NCBI RefSeq assembly: GCF_048544455.1
Contig: NC_133534.1
Coordinates: forward strand, 38,564,217-38,628,216
DNA from: Silene latifolia
Lineage: Eukaryota > Streptophyta > Magnoliopsida > Caryophyllales > Caryophyllaceae
Direction of reading: 5' to 3'
DNA length: 64,000 bases
The position numbers were made by a program, and so were the translations under genes. Below are positions 1 through 12,058 of this stretch, in pieces (position 1 is the stretch's first letter; each line of letters starts with the position of its first letter). The notes beneath the pieces are model-generated. The model saw only the letters and a list, made by a program, of their open reading frames with translations. It had not been told where the DNA came from and did no database searches.

Positions 1-1119
1 TTTTTCTGTATCATGTCCCTTACCTCTATGGTATTCGCAGTATGAATTCTCATCCCAGAACTTGGATTTCTTTTCTGGTTCGGGTGTAGGGCCTATGGGT
101 TGAAGTTTACCCAACTTCATCAACCTTTTCAGAGCGTTGGAATATGTGTCCCCCAGATTTGTTAATTTCCTTGGAGGGGTACTCTTCTTAGATGGCTCGA
201 GAAGGTTAACTTCATCAGTTTTGCTAGTAGAGCCGTAAGAACGACTTGTTGAGCCTTGATATCCACGACCTATCGTTTTGGACAAGAGCCCTTTACGGAT
301 GTCATCTTCAATCCTTGTCCCTAGTACGGTTAAATCTTTGAAGGTCTTAATGTTTTGATACCTCAAATGGTTTGCATAGATGGGTTTTAGGTTGTCCACG
401 AATTTCTCCACGAGGGTAGCTTCATCCGGACGTTCAACAAGTTGAGTACTAGTCTTCCTCCACCGACTTAGGAAGTCGGTGAAACCTTCTTTGTCATTTT
501 GGGTAAGAACCTCTAGAGTGCGCATGTTGACTTGGATTTCAGCATTATCCGCATATTATTTAGCAAACTCGATTGCGGCATCATCCCAGGTAGCGATTTT
601 CTTGTGCTCTAGCGAATAGAACCATTGTTTTGGGATGGTGTCAAGAGATGAAGGAAAGATCCTTAAGAACATCTCGGGTTTAATGCCTTTGATAGACATG
701 TAATCCTTGAAATCACGGATATGGTTCAAAGGGTTTTCGTGCCCCTTGAATTTAGGGATATCCGTCATGTTGAAGTTGGTTGGCAACTTGGAACTCACGG
801 CCTCATATTTGCGATTGTTTTCTCTGTAAATGTCATCCCCTTTGAGATACATCAATTGCTCCTCCAAGTATTGGAGTCGTTTCTCAGCTGCAGTCATACC
901 TATGGGAGGGTATTCGTCTCCGAAGTTGTTCACAAATTCATCAGACACTTCACTTTCTCGAGGAGGCATCCTCGTTTCCACGGCATATATTCGGCCCTCG
1001 ATTGTGTCAAGGCGATCATACACTTGGTCTTGAGTAACTTGGAGACGAGCTAGCGCGGTTAGGATTTGATCATTACCGTTCTGGAGTTGGTTGAAGTTCA
1101 CGTCGCTTGTTTCAAGCAT
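1..1119 (-). pseudogene. Gag polyprotein of Tat-like retrotransposon, interrupted by a stop
   Basis: The frame opens at 1119 (MLETSDVNFNQL) and encodes a structural Gag protein that would assemble the particle packaging the element RNA. A Retrotrans_gag-type core follows (residues about 120-187: IPKFKGHENPLNHIRDF, then KQWFYSLEH). A TAA stop at 556-558 interrupts it, but the same frame stays open beyond the stop to the window edge and keeps gag character (FTDFLSRWRKTSTQL, then LVEKFVDNLKP). Near position 10 it reaches CEYHRGKGHDTEK, the start of a zinc-knuckle-like CX2H motif common in this lineage. One nonsense change therefore separates two halves. Natural readthrough is possible but less likely than decay. 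Confidence 0.75.
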
Positions 1120-1898
1120 CTTGGAAACTGGATAAGAGATCGACGACGAATCAAAATATGATCGGCCATTCTAGCACACTTACTTGAAAAGAAATGTTTT
1201 GACTCGTGAAGTGGGAGTGTGCCACTTGTGTCAAGTGAGTTTTGAGGAAATGACAAAGTTTGGAAAATGTTGGTCCTAGTCAACTTTAGTGTAGTTGTAG
1301 GGGTGGACTCGAAGTGAGGTTTTGAAATGGGTTTTAAAGCCCGAATTTTGACTCGACAATTGGACAGAGTTTCGACTAGTCTTGCGCTAATATTAGGCCC
1401 AAGTTTCGAAATTTTTACGTTTTAGAGAAGGATTTTTATTTTACAAAAATCGTCATGGTTTGTTATAGAAATGGTGATCACATATGGTACAAACATTATA
1501 CAAGCATTATAACAGGATGTTGAGTGCATTTAAAAGGGTTTTGGTTTAAAGGGTGGGTTACCATACCGAACAATCAAACCCGAAGTCTGTGGAGAGGTTC
1601 GTACCAAACAAGAGTAAGGCCGATTCCTAGTCCATTTCCTCAAGTAGTGAAAGTCCTTGATACAAACAAGAGTAAGTACCATGGTATGGGTGACGTCAAT
1701 TTGCTATCCATCCTTAGGCCCAAATAAGAATTAGGACCGTTTAGACGGGACGATTGGTCGAATGGGTTGGGTTGGGCCTAGGAAGGCCGAGTGAAACGAT
1801 CTAGGAAGACCGAGTTATGAAAACCGACAATTGTCTCGTACAAACTATTCCCTAACCTTGTTAAAGTTTCACCCTTTTGGCTACACGTGAGTGTATTA

Positions 1899-1916
1899 TC
1901 CCCAGCGGAGTCGCCA
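1899..1916 (-). other. Primer-binding site of the left Tat-like element
   Basis: The minus strand reads TGGCGACTCCGCTGGGGA two to four bases after the LTR end at 1920. Its reverse complement ends in CCA, as expected for a tRNA 3' end. Ogre/Tat elements are often reported to prime from tRNA-Arg; the exact tRNA cannot be confirmed here. The region 1120-1898 between this site and gag is leader with no supported ORF. Confidence 0.75.
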
Positions 1917-1919
1917 AAC

Positions 1920-4185
1920 TGTGGGCGCGGGCCCACGGGGGTGCTTGGGAACAAGCGTTTGCATTTGTGGAGTCGCCACCAATTTATTGTGGAAAATTTG
2001 AAACCGTTCGAATACCTCGTGCCATGTCAAGACACAAAGTAGTGACATGAACACCAAGAACTCGTTACCCTTAGCATTCTATGTCTAGAATGACTCTCGT
2101 GGATGCCAATGAACACGGATGTTCACAGAGATCTGGAGTAAGGGGTAAGGGTACGTATTAGGAAGCTCTTTTTGATCGAACACCTAATCCCGCCCGCCTC
2201 GATAGCGGCCTCTACTAATGATTAGGGGAAATCGTCTATACTTGATATATTGTCGATTATATGCATGCAATGCAACGTCCATTAGATTAGTCCTAGCATG
2301 TGAGAATTAGCTAAGTCGGTTATCACGTAATTTAGCATACAATTAATGTCGAATTAAGAATTTAGACTGATTACATGTGAGAGCATACAAACAATACAAT
2401 AAAAGAAATACAATAACAAAAATAATGAAAATTACAATAATTACATCGGATTTAATGATTTATGTCGAAAATACTTTTAAAACGGATGATTTGAGAAAGA
2501 ATAAATAAATAAATTAACGAACAGGAATTAGGGTGATAATACGATTAGTAGTTAATTAAATACGTAACCAATAAATTAGGTCAAGGCAAAACGGGAGTTC
2601 AGAGACAAAAATCAACCAGGAACAGGCGCAGCAGAGCTGCGTCCCTTGGAAGAGGCGCAACAGTTGCTGCGTCCGTTCCTTGGCTCAGTTCTGGCTGTGA
2701 AGCCGGAATTGCAAATTGTTAATATTCGTTGGTGATTTTAATGCTTGATTATGAATAATTGACTCGGATGAAAGTGATTAACATGTTATTTACATGTGAT
2801 TGAGGTCATAAAAACTATAAACGTGGGCAAAATTAATTAGAACTAATTAATACAAGATTAAAAAGATTATTAATGATAAATTAATAAGGTTAAACAAACT
2901 ATTAATGACGAATTAATCAACAATGAATAATTTACATGTTAGAATTATTATACTCAAATTATTGTGTCGATGAAACAATGAACAAACAGAGAAAACGAAA
3001 ACGAACAGACAACAAAAGACGAAGGAAGAAGAAAGGAAGCAGGAACTGCGGCAGCCTCACGAAGAGGCGCAGCAGGTGCTGCGTCCCTTCGAAGAGGCGC
3101 AGCAGGTGCTGCGTCCCTTCGAAGAGGCGCAGCAGGTACTGCGTCCCTTCGAAGAGGCGCAGCAGTTGCTGCGTCCTTTCTCGACGTTTGTCTCCTGATG
3201 ATCCGTAAAAAGGGTTTTAAAACATGGTTTTACAAATCGGTTTTAAGCGTGTTTTCGACATAAATCTTACAATATTAATTACGATAAATAAAGAACAATA
3301 AACAAAAGAAGGATTTACACCCTCAGACTTACATGTTTGACGAAACGAGATGAACTAAGTTGACGTTTAGTGATGCTCGACTCGAATGTAGACGAAAGTG
3401 CCCTCTAGGAGGAAGACGAATAAAGTTTGATTAAAGTTGATTATGTGGAGTTGGTCAAATTGGTCGGTCATGCAAAACGAGGCTGGTACTCATAAAGATC
3501 CGAGCTTACGTGGTCGAATGTTCAAGCACGTAGGCGCCAAAAAGTAAGAACGTGGTCTAGAATGCAAAGGGAGAAGAGAAGGGCGGACACTCGCGTGAGA
3601 AATATGTGAGACCGAAGGTCTCTATTTATACTAATCACACGGAGGAAATAAGGTTTTTCGGAGAAACTTTGGAAGTCAATCTCGAAAAGATATGAAAAGA
3701 TACGAAAAATACGTAGAAAAGGACTTGGGAAGAGGCGCAGCAGGCACTGCGTCTCTTGGAAGAGGCGCAGCACTTGCTGCGTCCTTTCCCAAGTGGTTTC
3801 CTCCTGCGGAAGAAAGATTTCCGTGTTTTGGTTATGGAATAACGGATTAATCTTGTTTTCCTTAATATTTTGTGTGAATATTACGGGAAATTCTTTACCA
3901 AAGATTAAAATATTGCAAAATATGGAATAGAAATATCCGAAATATTCCAGAACATCCTGACTCGGTTTTAGAAAATGAAGACGTTTTTTTACCCGGACTC
4001 CAAATGTACTCTAATTACTGCCAAAACGACCGTATCGGCATGTAGATGACAATTAAGAGGTAGAAATATTTGAGCGATCACTTGACGATAAACTTACGAA
4101 CTGTCACAAATCGTTCCGCGTACCAAACATGCGGCCTAATCATCACCGGGTGGTTTGCGGGAGGTGCAGAAATGAGGTATCTACA
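1920..4185 (-). repeat. 5' LTR of the left Tat-like element (2266 bp)
   Basis: Termini are TGTAGATACC (at 4185, minus) and CCCACA (at 1920). A TATA-like box lies on the minus strand at 3622-3630. The LTR aligns along its length with the plus-strand LTR at 29069-32239 but lacks the roughly 845-bp duplication found there. It carries several copies of a GC-rich hairpin motif (around 2625-2690, 3060-3180 and 3725-3785). Confidence 0.8.
3060..3180. repeat. Four tandem 30-bp units with an internal palindrome
   Basis: Units of the form GAAGAGGCGCAGCAG then GTGCTGCGTCCCTTC repeat about four times. Each contains a self-complementary GCAGCA/TGCTGC stem. The array opens a spurious Arg/Ser/Cys-rich reading frame. 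Confidence 0.85.
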
Positions 4186-6355
4186 CTTCTACTCTAAGAT
4201 TTCCCTGATTCATGAATGGTCAAGTACCAAACATGTGACTACAAATCCTAGGATAGAACAAATCATGATTGCACTTGTGTGAAAGTGACAGGACAACTCG
4301 AAGACCCGCGACGTGGCTCGCGCCTCTTTGAGCAGCCAAGGTGGCCACGTCGCTCAAAACTCACACAACCACTCATTTTCCTATTTATACCCCTCAAATG
4401 CCCCCATTTGAGAACTTACGCAAGTGTCCGCCCCTTCTTTTCTCCCTTAAAATTCTCGACTCGACTTCTTAAGTCACAATCCGACGCGTATTTACGACCT
4501 ACCGATCGTAAATACAAGCCTTACACATTGTTTGGTACCGTTATCGTGCATTAAATCACTTGATCGACCACTTAGACCACTACACCATCACTAATCTTAA
4601 TAAAACACTCTTTTTTACTTACTAAAACGGTTTTAAACCGAGTCTTTTCCGACCAAACGAGTTGTTACACTTACGTCGGTTTCTCGCCATAACCAAACAT
4701 GTAAGTATGAGGGTGTAAAAATCCTTCTTCTATCATGTCTTACTTGTTTTATGACCATAAAATGCTAAAACATGCATAACACGATCCAAAACATAGGATA
4801 GACGAGCCAAAACTGAGTTTTGGCCTGAGACAGAAGCCCCTTGTTCTGCACAGAGGCTCGCGCCTCAACGGGGTGTCCAAGTCAGACTCAACCGTGTTTG
4901 TTCTCGTCTTTCCTCATTAATTCATTTTCATATTTGTAATCAGTTTTTACCATTTCAAATATTTCCAAACCCTTTTTTATTTTCTTTTATTTTTACAAGT
5001 TTTAACCATAAAACATTTTTCACCCTTGGTTCTTAATACCATGACGGTTTAATCCGTGTTTCGGTGATAATATTTGGATAATTACATTTAAAAGGCATTT
5101 TAAAGCCTTTTATTTCATTTCTTTACATTTTGGGAGGTATTTTAAAGCCTTTCATCATTTATTTACATTTTGTATTAGTCACCAACACAAAATCATCCTT
5201 GGTTCTACATACCATGCCGGATTTTAACCCGGGTACGATGATGAGCACCGACTAATTATATTCAAATGAACTTAAAACAATTAGTTCATGATCATTCTCA
5301 AAACTATCCATGTCAAGTCGAACCCGACACCGAGTATCATCAAAATAATGATATTTATTCTCGTTCTTCAAATCAACACAAATACGGTCTAAACGACCCT
5401 TTCAAACCAAATCGGGTCAAATACCCATTTTTCAATACGTTTTATAAACATTTTTCAAATGGTCGGAATGCGTCTTAAACCGTTGACTGACCCGCACCTA
5501 AACAGTCCTCTTCTTTCTTATTTTCAAAACCAGGGGAGACCCCCTTACACCGCCGGCATACTCACGCGTCATATGGCCGCCTGGCACAGGGCCTGTTTCC
5601 TTTCCAGCATTAGTCTAGGACGATCCCGACTCCGGCTAACCCGGATATAGGACAGATCAGATGACTATTTGCTCATTCTAAAATCATATTCGCAAAATGC
5701 CCTACTAAGACAAATGGATCACGTTATGCACCATAAACCTAATACGGTAAATGGATGTTTAATTTCCGTCTTGCATGCAAATCGACCATAAATCCAACTC
5801 GACATCTTATACTTGATACTTGGATTAAATCAACCGACTTAGAAAGCTCTCACATGTTAGGTTTAAATTATTGGATGCGCATTCATGCATTTAAACCGTT
5901 TTATCAACTTTTGCATTCAACCAACCAAGATCGATCAAGAGAGGCGCTACATGGCGGCGGGATTGGGTGTCCGATTAAAGGGCTTCCCAATACGTACCTT
6001 CACCTCTTACTCAGAAACTTTGGATAGTGGACGACCTTATCCAGGACGTACGAGAGTCATTCTAGAGATAGGATGCTAAAGAGGGACGATTCCTTATCTT
6101 TAGTACCTATGTCAAACCCTGCTTTGTGCTTCGTTTGACCGAGGTATAAAGTGGATTCGAACGGGTTCCAAGCATCCCACAAATGCTTGGTGGCGACTCC
6201 GAACATCTCTAATCGTTTCGAGACCCTTACCGAGACGAAACCGACCAATCAAAAACGATCCGGTCGAAAGCATTTTTACGCCGCCGAGCGTGGCTTTCAA
6301 AAAGACCGTTATACGTCCAACAGATCGGCTTGGCGTGTAGGTGGTTGTGTCCACA
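4186..6355 (+). repeat. Related Tat-like LTR, 5'-truncated
   Basis: Plus-strand LTR of a cousin subfamily. It shares in order a TATA box (CTATTTATACC near 4380), AAGTGTCCGCCCCTTCTTTTC, ACATGTAAGTATGAGGGTGT (near 4700), a GGCGGGATTGGGTG block (near 5955), and an end with TGGTGGCGACTCCGAAC followed by GTGTCCACA at 6355. These blocks occur in the same order in the LTR at 29069-32239. No TGTAGATACC start is present: the sequence begins at 4186, where the left element ends, so the left element most likely inserted into it. No primer-binding site follows 6355, so it is a 3' LTR or a solo LTR. Confidence 0.6.
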
Positions 6356-6551
6356 GGTACGCTTAATTTTCGTTAACTACGTTTTAATTTGTATCGTTTA
6401 AGTACGAGATCGATCAATAAAAAGATTACTAAAATTAAAAAATCTGAAAACTAAAAAAAACCATAAAAATTATCCATACAAAGATACTAAAATATCCATA
6501 CAAACATAATCCGAACAAAGAGACAAACATAAAAAATAAAAACAAACTAGT

Positions 6552-7909
6552 TGTAATACTCCGTATTTATGAGTCTTTGGGTACTCTATCGAGTAGGCCT
6601 TACTCTGTCGAGTAAGGGTGAGTTGCGTTTTAAAATAGTTTCTGACCTGTTGGGTACTCGATCGAGTAACTAGGATACTCAATCGAGTAAGGGGGCACTC
6701 GATCGAGTATCTTAGATACTCGATCGAGTAGCCGGTTTACGGGGAGTTATTTCTCGGGTTTTGTTAATTATGCGATTAGGTATATAATCTTTTCCGTCAT
6801 TGTTCTTAAACACTTTTCAAAACCTAATTTACTGTCAAAGAGAGAAAGCAAGTACGTTCATCCCTTTAATCGCATTGTTAGCAAATCCCGGAGTTTGGAA
6901 GGTCGGTTTTCATCGTTTGTTATACCGTTGAGATCCTTGCGTCGAGGGTAAGATCTATGTACCCTTTTTACTGTTTTTCCTTTAAGTTGGTTAAACCCTA
7001 ATATGGGGATTTGGGGGTTTTTGAGTAGTTTGTGATTTGGTAGCATTTGTATGTTGTATGATAGGAGGAGGTTTCGTAGAAGAAGCTTTTTGATACAGCT
7101 GTAGAGACCGTCTGATAGTTGTGCTTTTCAGGTAGGATTTCCTACTCAGTATTAGTCCCATAATGGGATGATTGTTGATGTGTTGTGGTTGATTGAATAA
7201 TATAGAAATTGTATTGTGACGGTTTGTTGATTGTGATTGTTTGTCTCTGGTTCTCGAGGCGTGTCCTCGGCTGAGTGGGGTCACTTGCGGGAGTGGCTTC
7301 ACGCCCTAGTTTCGCCCTTCGTGGAACCCGCCACGGAAGGGGATGTGCACATTAATGGACAGGGTTATCGCTCATCATGAGGAGCGGGGATTTGGTGGGT
7401 ACGGCTGCGGTCCCCCACTGGCAGGGCTGGTCCAGTGGACTGTCGGTGATTGAGATTGTTGGGATTGGTGTGATTGTGTGTGTGTGTGTGTGTGACGGTT
7501 AAGCTGTCTATTTATCTTATTGTTGATATATTGAGTTGTGTGATTAGTACTGACCCCGGTTGTTGTTTTGTAAACCTGCGGTGATCCATTCGGGGGTGGT
7601 GAGCAGCTATTGAGCAGGTATGATATGACGCGTATGGGATAGCTGGGATGAGTCATCACGTGGCAGTTAGAAGTCTTCCGCTGTGTCAGACGATGTTTTA
7701 TAGCTCTGATAGTTTTAGCGAGAGACCGTCCGAGAATCTTGTATTTCTTTTTATCAGTTTGGAATTGCTATGTAATCACTTTAAACTTTATTTACTTTTA
7801 AAGTTGTTTCGTTATTGTCTTATGAATATCATGCCACGGGTAACCGAGATGGTGGCATCCTTATACCTGAGTGGTCTTGGTAAGGCACTTGGAGTATGGG
7901 GGTGTTACA
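6552..7909 (+). mobile_element. Solo LTR of the TACTCGATCGAGTA chromovirus family
   Basis: The LTR begins TGTAATACTCCG and ends GGGGGTGTTACA. It is flanked on both sides by CTAGT (6547-6551 and 7910-7914), a perfect 5-bp target duplication, with no internal region. It is homologous to the LTRs at 26389-27763, 55270-56603 and 62195-63525. Near its start (6590-6735) are about six copies of TACTCGATCGAGTA or one-base variants. A short (TG)n run lies near 7477-7493. A solo LTR of this kind forms by recombination between two LTRs of one insertion. Confidence 0.92.
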
Positions 7910-7933
7910 CTAGTAGTCATACACGTCCTCATA

Positions 7934-9807
7934 TTAGGGACGCATCTCCGCAAACAAATCCTCTAGAGTCTCTCTCTCGGCCTCCTCATTATCTTGCTGG
8001 AAGACATTCTTGAACTTACGACTAAGAGCTAGGGCGACCTCTGGCTCCTCATGAAAGTCGACAGACCGAAAATGGAGGCGGTGTGAGGGGGGATAAAAGT
8101 AGGGGTGTGAAATCTCCGCATACCAGGTCATGTATCCATCAGTACACTCGAAAGGCATATATGCTTTCCTTGACAGTTTTCGTAACGGTGTGATGGAGTT
8201 CTCGGTCATCCATGTCCTATCTGGCTCTTGCCCGAAGTCCAGCCTGTACGTCCCGTTCGCGGCCTGAGACTTAACAACCGCAATAGGCATCGGGACCGGG
8301 ATAGCCTGAATATACCCAAACTGACGCATGCACCGATCCAGCCGGTACGGCTCAACTATATTAAGATGCCTGATAAAACCTGAGTAAGGCGATACTCTGC
8401 AAGCTCCCTGGGGACGGTTCCCGTAGGGCAACCATCGGACATGCTCCGACCTAAGATCGTCCAAACTATGACGATACAGCTGAAAAGTTTGAGAATCGCC
8501 CTTACCCCGAGGCAAGCTGGCCCAAGCCTGAACAAGAGGACGGTCCTCAAAAAAGAAACCACCGCCGGGTCAGAACCTGGGAAAGTACTCGTATATACAT
8601 GCCTAGAGTAACGGTAGACACCCACTAACACCAGTACTATCTCGGCGCGATGCTATCCCTAACTGTCAGTACAAGTAAGCCAAACAAGCCGCACCCCAAG
8701 CATAGGAACCAACCCAATCAAGACTATCAAACAACGGCAACAACTGAGCGGACACCCTATCACCACTCTTATCCATGAAAATAGTATGACCCAGTAAAAT
8801 CAAGAGGTAAGCCCATAACGAGTCATGCTCGTTCCCTAGGTAAACAACATTCCTCAAGTCCGATGTAAGTAAACCGCCATTCTTGTAGCGCGGTGGTACA
8901 ACATCGGACTCAGAAACTCATAAAACCTCGCAATCTTTCCCCTCAGACCACTATCATCAGCCTCGCCCAAACCGTCCACAAGCACCCGCTCACCACTAAC
9001 AGGTATCCCAAGAATATGCTGGACATCATGGAGCATGATACTAATCTTTCCAAAAGGCATATGGAAAGTGTTAGTATCCGGGTGCCACCTCTCGATAAAA
9101 GCACTAAGGAGGTTATCATCTAGACCGGTGGTAAAACACTCCCTCAAAACCCCAAGCCCGCTCGCCTGTACCCTAGCTGCAACAGCCTCACTAAGACATA
9201 TCTGCTTAATCTCCCTCGCAGCTTTCGGCCTCTCGTAGAGCTTGATCCACGACCTCATATTCTCCGGGTTAGGGTCCGATCAACTGTTGAACGCAACGTG
9301 ACCACCAAAACTTTGTAGGGTGCCAGTGTTACTAGGACCACCAGGAACGGACTCTCTCAAGATCCAAGAACTATCCCTCCTCGGCCTCCTCGACCTATCG
9401 GTGCTAGAGAACGGCTCTCTAACACTCGAATAGCATCCTCTACTATTTCGGCCCAACCTCAGACTCAACAACCTCTGCGGTGGCGGGTTCTCTTGGACCC
9501 GATACTCTCCAGCATCCTCCTCCTCCTCCTCGGAACCGTCATCCGACGGCTCATCCTCTCTATCATGCTGGTAACTACCAGCAACCTCCCGTGACCTCGC
9601 CTCCTCCGACTTACTACCGATATGACCGGGAGTAGGCATCATAACCATTCGAGACGTCTCTCGAAGTGGCGGTGGCTCTTTGTGGGCCTGCTTAACTCGC
9701 AAACGACGCTTCGAGCCCGTAACAAACCGCCCAGCGGTACGGTCGTGTATGTTAGGCGGAGGCGGAGCATGCATGATGGCCTTTCCTCTTTCATTTCGAT
9801 CTGCCAT
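7934..9807 (-). pseudogene. Plant mobile domain (aminotransferase-like) protein, degraded
   Basis: Start ATG at 9805-9807 (MADRNERGKAIMHAPPPPNI) sits right after a 3' splice site. An acidic, low-complexity N-terminus (DDGSEEEEEDAGEYR) leads to the plant mobile domain: MRSWIKLYERPKAAREIK, then LLSAFIERWHPDTNTFHMPF, ISIMLHDVQHILGIPVSGE and GSYAWGAACLAYLY, followed by a C-terminal part (FQLYRHSLDDLRSEHVRWLP, PYRLDRCMRQFGYIQAIP). The domain is known from MAIN/MAIL-type proteins and from transposon-captured copies. In-frame TGA stops at 9280-9282 and near 8666, further stops near 8600-8570, and a frameshift near 8880 break the frame. A functional product is unlikely unless some changes are sequence errors. 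The last codon lies 25 bp from the solo LTR. Confidence 0.75.
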
Positions 9808-10660
9808 CTGCATTAAGAAAATAAAAGTTGTTAGAAAACACGTTAATCGACTAAAAAACATATAAAGTAACAAAAATCGGCAAATAATAGCAAAAAACAC
9901 GGTTTTTTTAAAAAAAAAAAAAAATAATTTACAACGGACGAAAGTGGAAATTGCACAGTTGACCACGGATCAAACCAAAGTTTGACCATGGACAAACGTG
10001 CAAAATCCACGTTCATCGTGGTAGAAACGGACCAATTCAACGTTCACCATGGTTGAAACGAAGGAAAATTACGTTTCACCATGGCTGAACGTAAAAATCT
10101 AACGTTTCACCATGGTTGAAACGTGATTTTCCAACGTTTCCCACGGTTGAAACGTGGTTTTCCCACGTTTGTCCCTGGTTGAACGTGATTTTCCCACGTT
10201 TGGCCGTGGATACCCCCTTCCCCAGTTTTTTCGACTAGCATTCGACACAAACAACAACAATAATCGACATCTAATTCAACCTATTTAGCAACCTGATTCA
10301 ACTAATTAGCAACAAATTAACACAAAACAACAATACAATTACAACTAATTAGGAACAAAACAACTAACCAACTCAATAATAATTCAACTAATTGGATACA
10401 AAAACATAAACTAAATTCACCTAATTCAATTACTACCAAATCCAATCAATTTAATCGATTAGCAATAACAATAAATGAAAGAAAACTATTTAATTTCATA
10501 GTTTAACTCAATTAGATTCAATTCTAAACTAATTTAACAAAAAAAAAAAGTCACTTACCTTGTATGTAGCAGCGGCGTGGTGTCGGCGGCAGGGGCATGG
10601 TGGTAGCAGCAGTGTGGTGGTAGCAGCGGCGGCGGCGGTGTGGTAGTGGTGGTGGCCGAA
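9808..10660 (-). other. Upstream exon and first intron of the plant mobile domain gene
   Basis: On the minus strand a consensus donor AAG|GTAAGT lies at 10558 and an acceptor TGCAG|ATGGC at 9808, defining an intron of about 751 bp. The exon before it (about 10559-10660) is rich in CCACCAC/CCGCCG triplets and is not in frame with the downstream ATG, so it is probably 5' UTR. The intron is AT-rich next to the donor and holds a run of palindromic repeats at 9950-10220. The splice sites are inferred from consensus only. Confidence 0.5.
9950..10220. repeat. Tandem array of imperfect palindromes centred on CCATGG
   Basis: Roughly seven units of 30-45 bp, each built on CGTTTCACCATGGTTGAAACG or a variant (CACGGTTGAAACGTGG, TTTGACCATGGACAAACG). 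Each unit is nearly self-complementary, and the array lies inside the putative intron. Confidence 0.75.
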
Positions 10661-11890
10661 TCGATTGAGTGTTGGTTGAAGTTGATTTTTGAGTTTTTTT
10701 AGTTAGAGAGAATTGTGTTCGTGTTAGTGAGATAATAGGGGCAATTATCGTCTTTTTTTTGAAAAACGTCGTTGATATTTACGAATCGGGTAGTTTAGTT
10801 ATCTCAACTCCAAAATGCTAAACAAGATGTCCGTTGGGCTACTCACTATCTCCTCATAGCCACTGACCACTGTTCATCTATGTTCATTCAGGTAAAAACT
10901 CGTCCGTTTTTAGTAAAATGTATCATAGGATCACAAATTGTCGTGTAAGCCGCCTTATAGAAGTACATTGTAAACAGATCTACTTGTAACTGTTTGTTTA
11001 CACAGTATAAATTGTTCAATTCAAATAGCTTCTACTTTGTACCGCTTGGAATATTGTAAGTTATTACCTTCTGTAAAAAAAAAATTTGTTATTTAGTTCT
11101 AGACTATGGTGAAATAAAAGTAAAATAGCGTGACTAAAAGTAAAATAGCGTGACTAAACACATTTTTGTTGGTGAAATAAAAGTAAAATAGCTAGCCTTA
11201 ATTCTTGTTGGAGAAACTAAAATCCAGGCAGCGTCTTCTAACGCATCCAGGTTAGGTACCGGATCGGAGTTTGATGGGAGAACAAGTCCAACAAGAGAAC
11301 GAAGAAGGAAACAAATGTTAGAGACTTAACAGGACTAAACACAATTTTGTTGGTCTTGGAAGTCTTTAGAAGGAAACAAAGATGAGAAAATTAATAAGGT
11401 ATCGAATCACTTCTACTTAATAAAGGTTGTTAATATGGTATCAAATTAGTAACATGGCCGATAAATTGACATTCTAGAATCTAGATACAAACGGTAGTGT
11501 CTACACTTGAAGTCTTATTTGAAAAACTCCACCCAAGACAATCACCAATTATCTGATCATGAGATCTTCTCGTAACACTCAAACAATAATTCGTCCTAAA
11601 CTCAACTCCAAAAATTCTAATATTTTCATTTAAAATTTCCGATTCTTTCTAGTTTCCTTATTGAACAAATACTTCGCCGTAACTTTAAATCCCGGTTCTG
11701 CCACCAATAATCATATCAACATTCAACTGTTTATAAACAATTCAACGTCAATTATTCAATAATACTGCACACCAAGGGAGTAAACAATCATTTCTTCAAC
11801 AAATATCAAAAAATTCACAAAATTAACCTTGGCTTCTAATTATTATAAATAATAATAAACAGCAATAATTAGGAACTCGAATTTAAATAG
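10661..11890. other. Intergenic DNA without recognised gene
   Basis: AT-rich with no supported ORF. A perfect 20-bp tandem duplication (TAAAAGTAAAATAGCGTGAC, 11115-11134 and 11135-11154) is followed by a partial third copy near 11175. Nothing else recognisable was seen. Confidence 0.5.
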
Positions 11891-12058
11891 ACTTAACTAG
11901 AAGTCAATAGCAAACAGTCGGGAATGCCAGTAATACCTGGGTTAAAAATAGAGTGAAAGCATAAGTTTGATAGTTTGATTACATTCAAGTCTTCAAAAAG
12001 ATTAAACACCTGATGGCGATCAGGACACTGAACACCATAGTAAACAATTTCAAGAAAT

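Larger units (their letters stand above)
1..4185 (-). mobile_element. Tat-like Ty3/gypsy LTR retrotransposon, 5' part (runs off left edge)
   Basis: Read on the minus strand, the order is LTR (4185 to 1920), primer-binding site (1916-1899), about 780 bp of leader, then gag (1119 down to the window edge). The LTR starts TGTAGATACC and ends CCCACA, and a homologous LTR in the opposite orientation occupies 29069-32239. The element appears to have inserted into another Tat-like LTR, which starts abruptly at 4186. Protease, RT and integrase lie outside the window. Assignment to the Tat/Ogre group is inferred from LTR size, the primer-binding site and the gag type. Confidence 0.75.

Noticed and set aside
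2936-3208. Open frame encoding an Arg/Ser/Cys-rich repeat protein
   Set aside because: It is only the translation of the 30-bp tandem hairpin units inside an LTR, on the strand opposite to the element.
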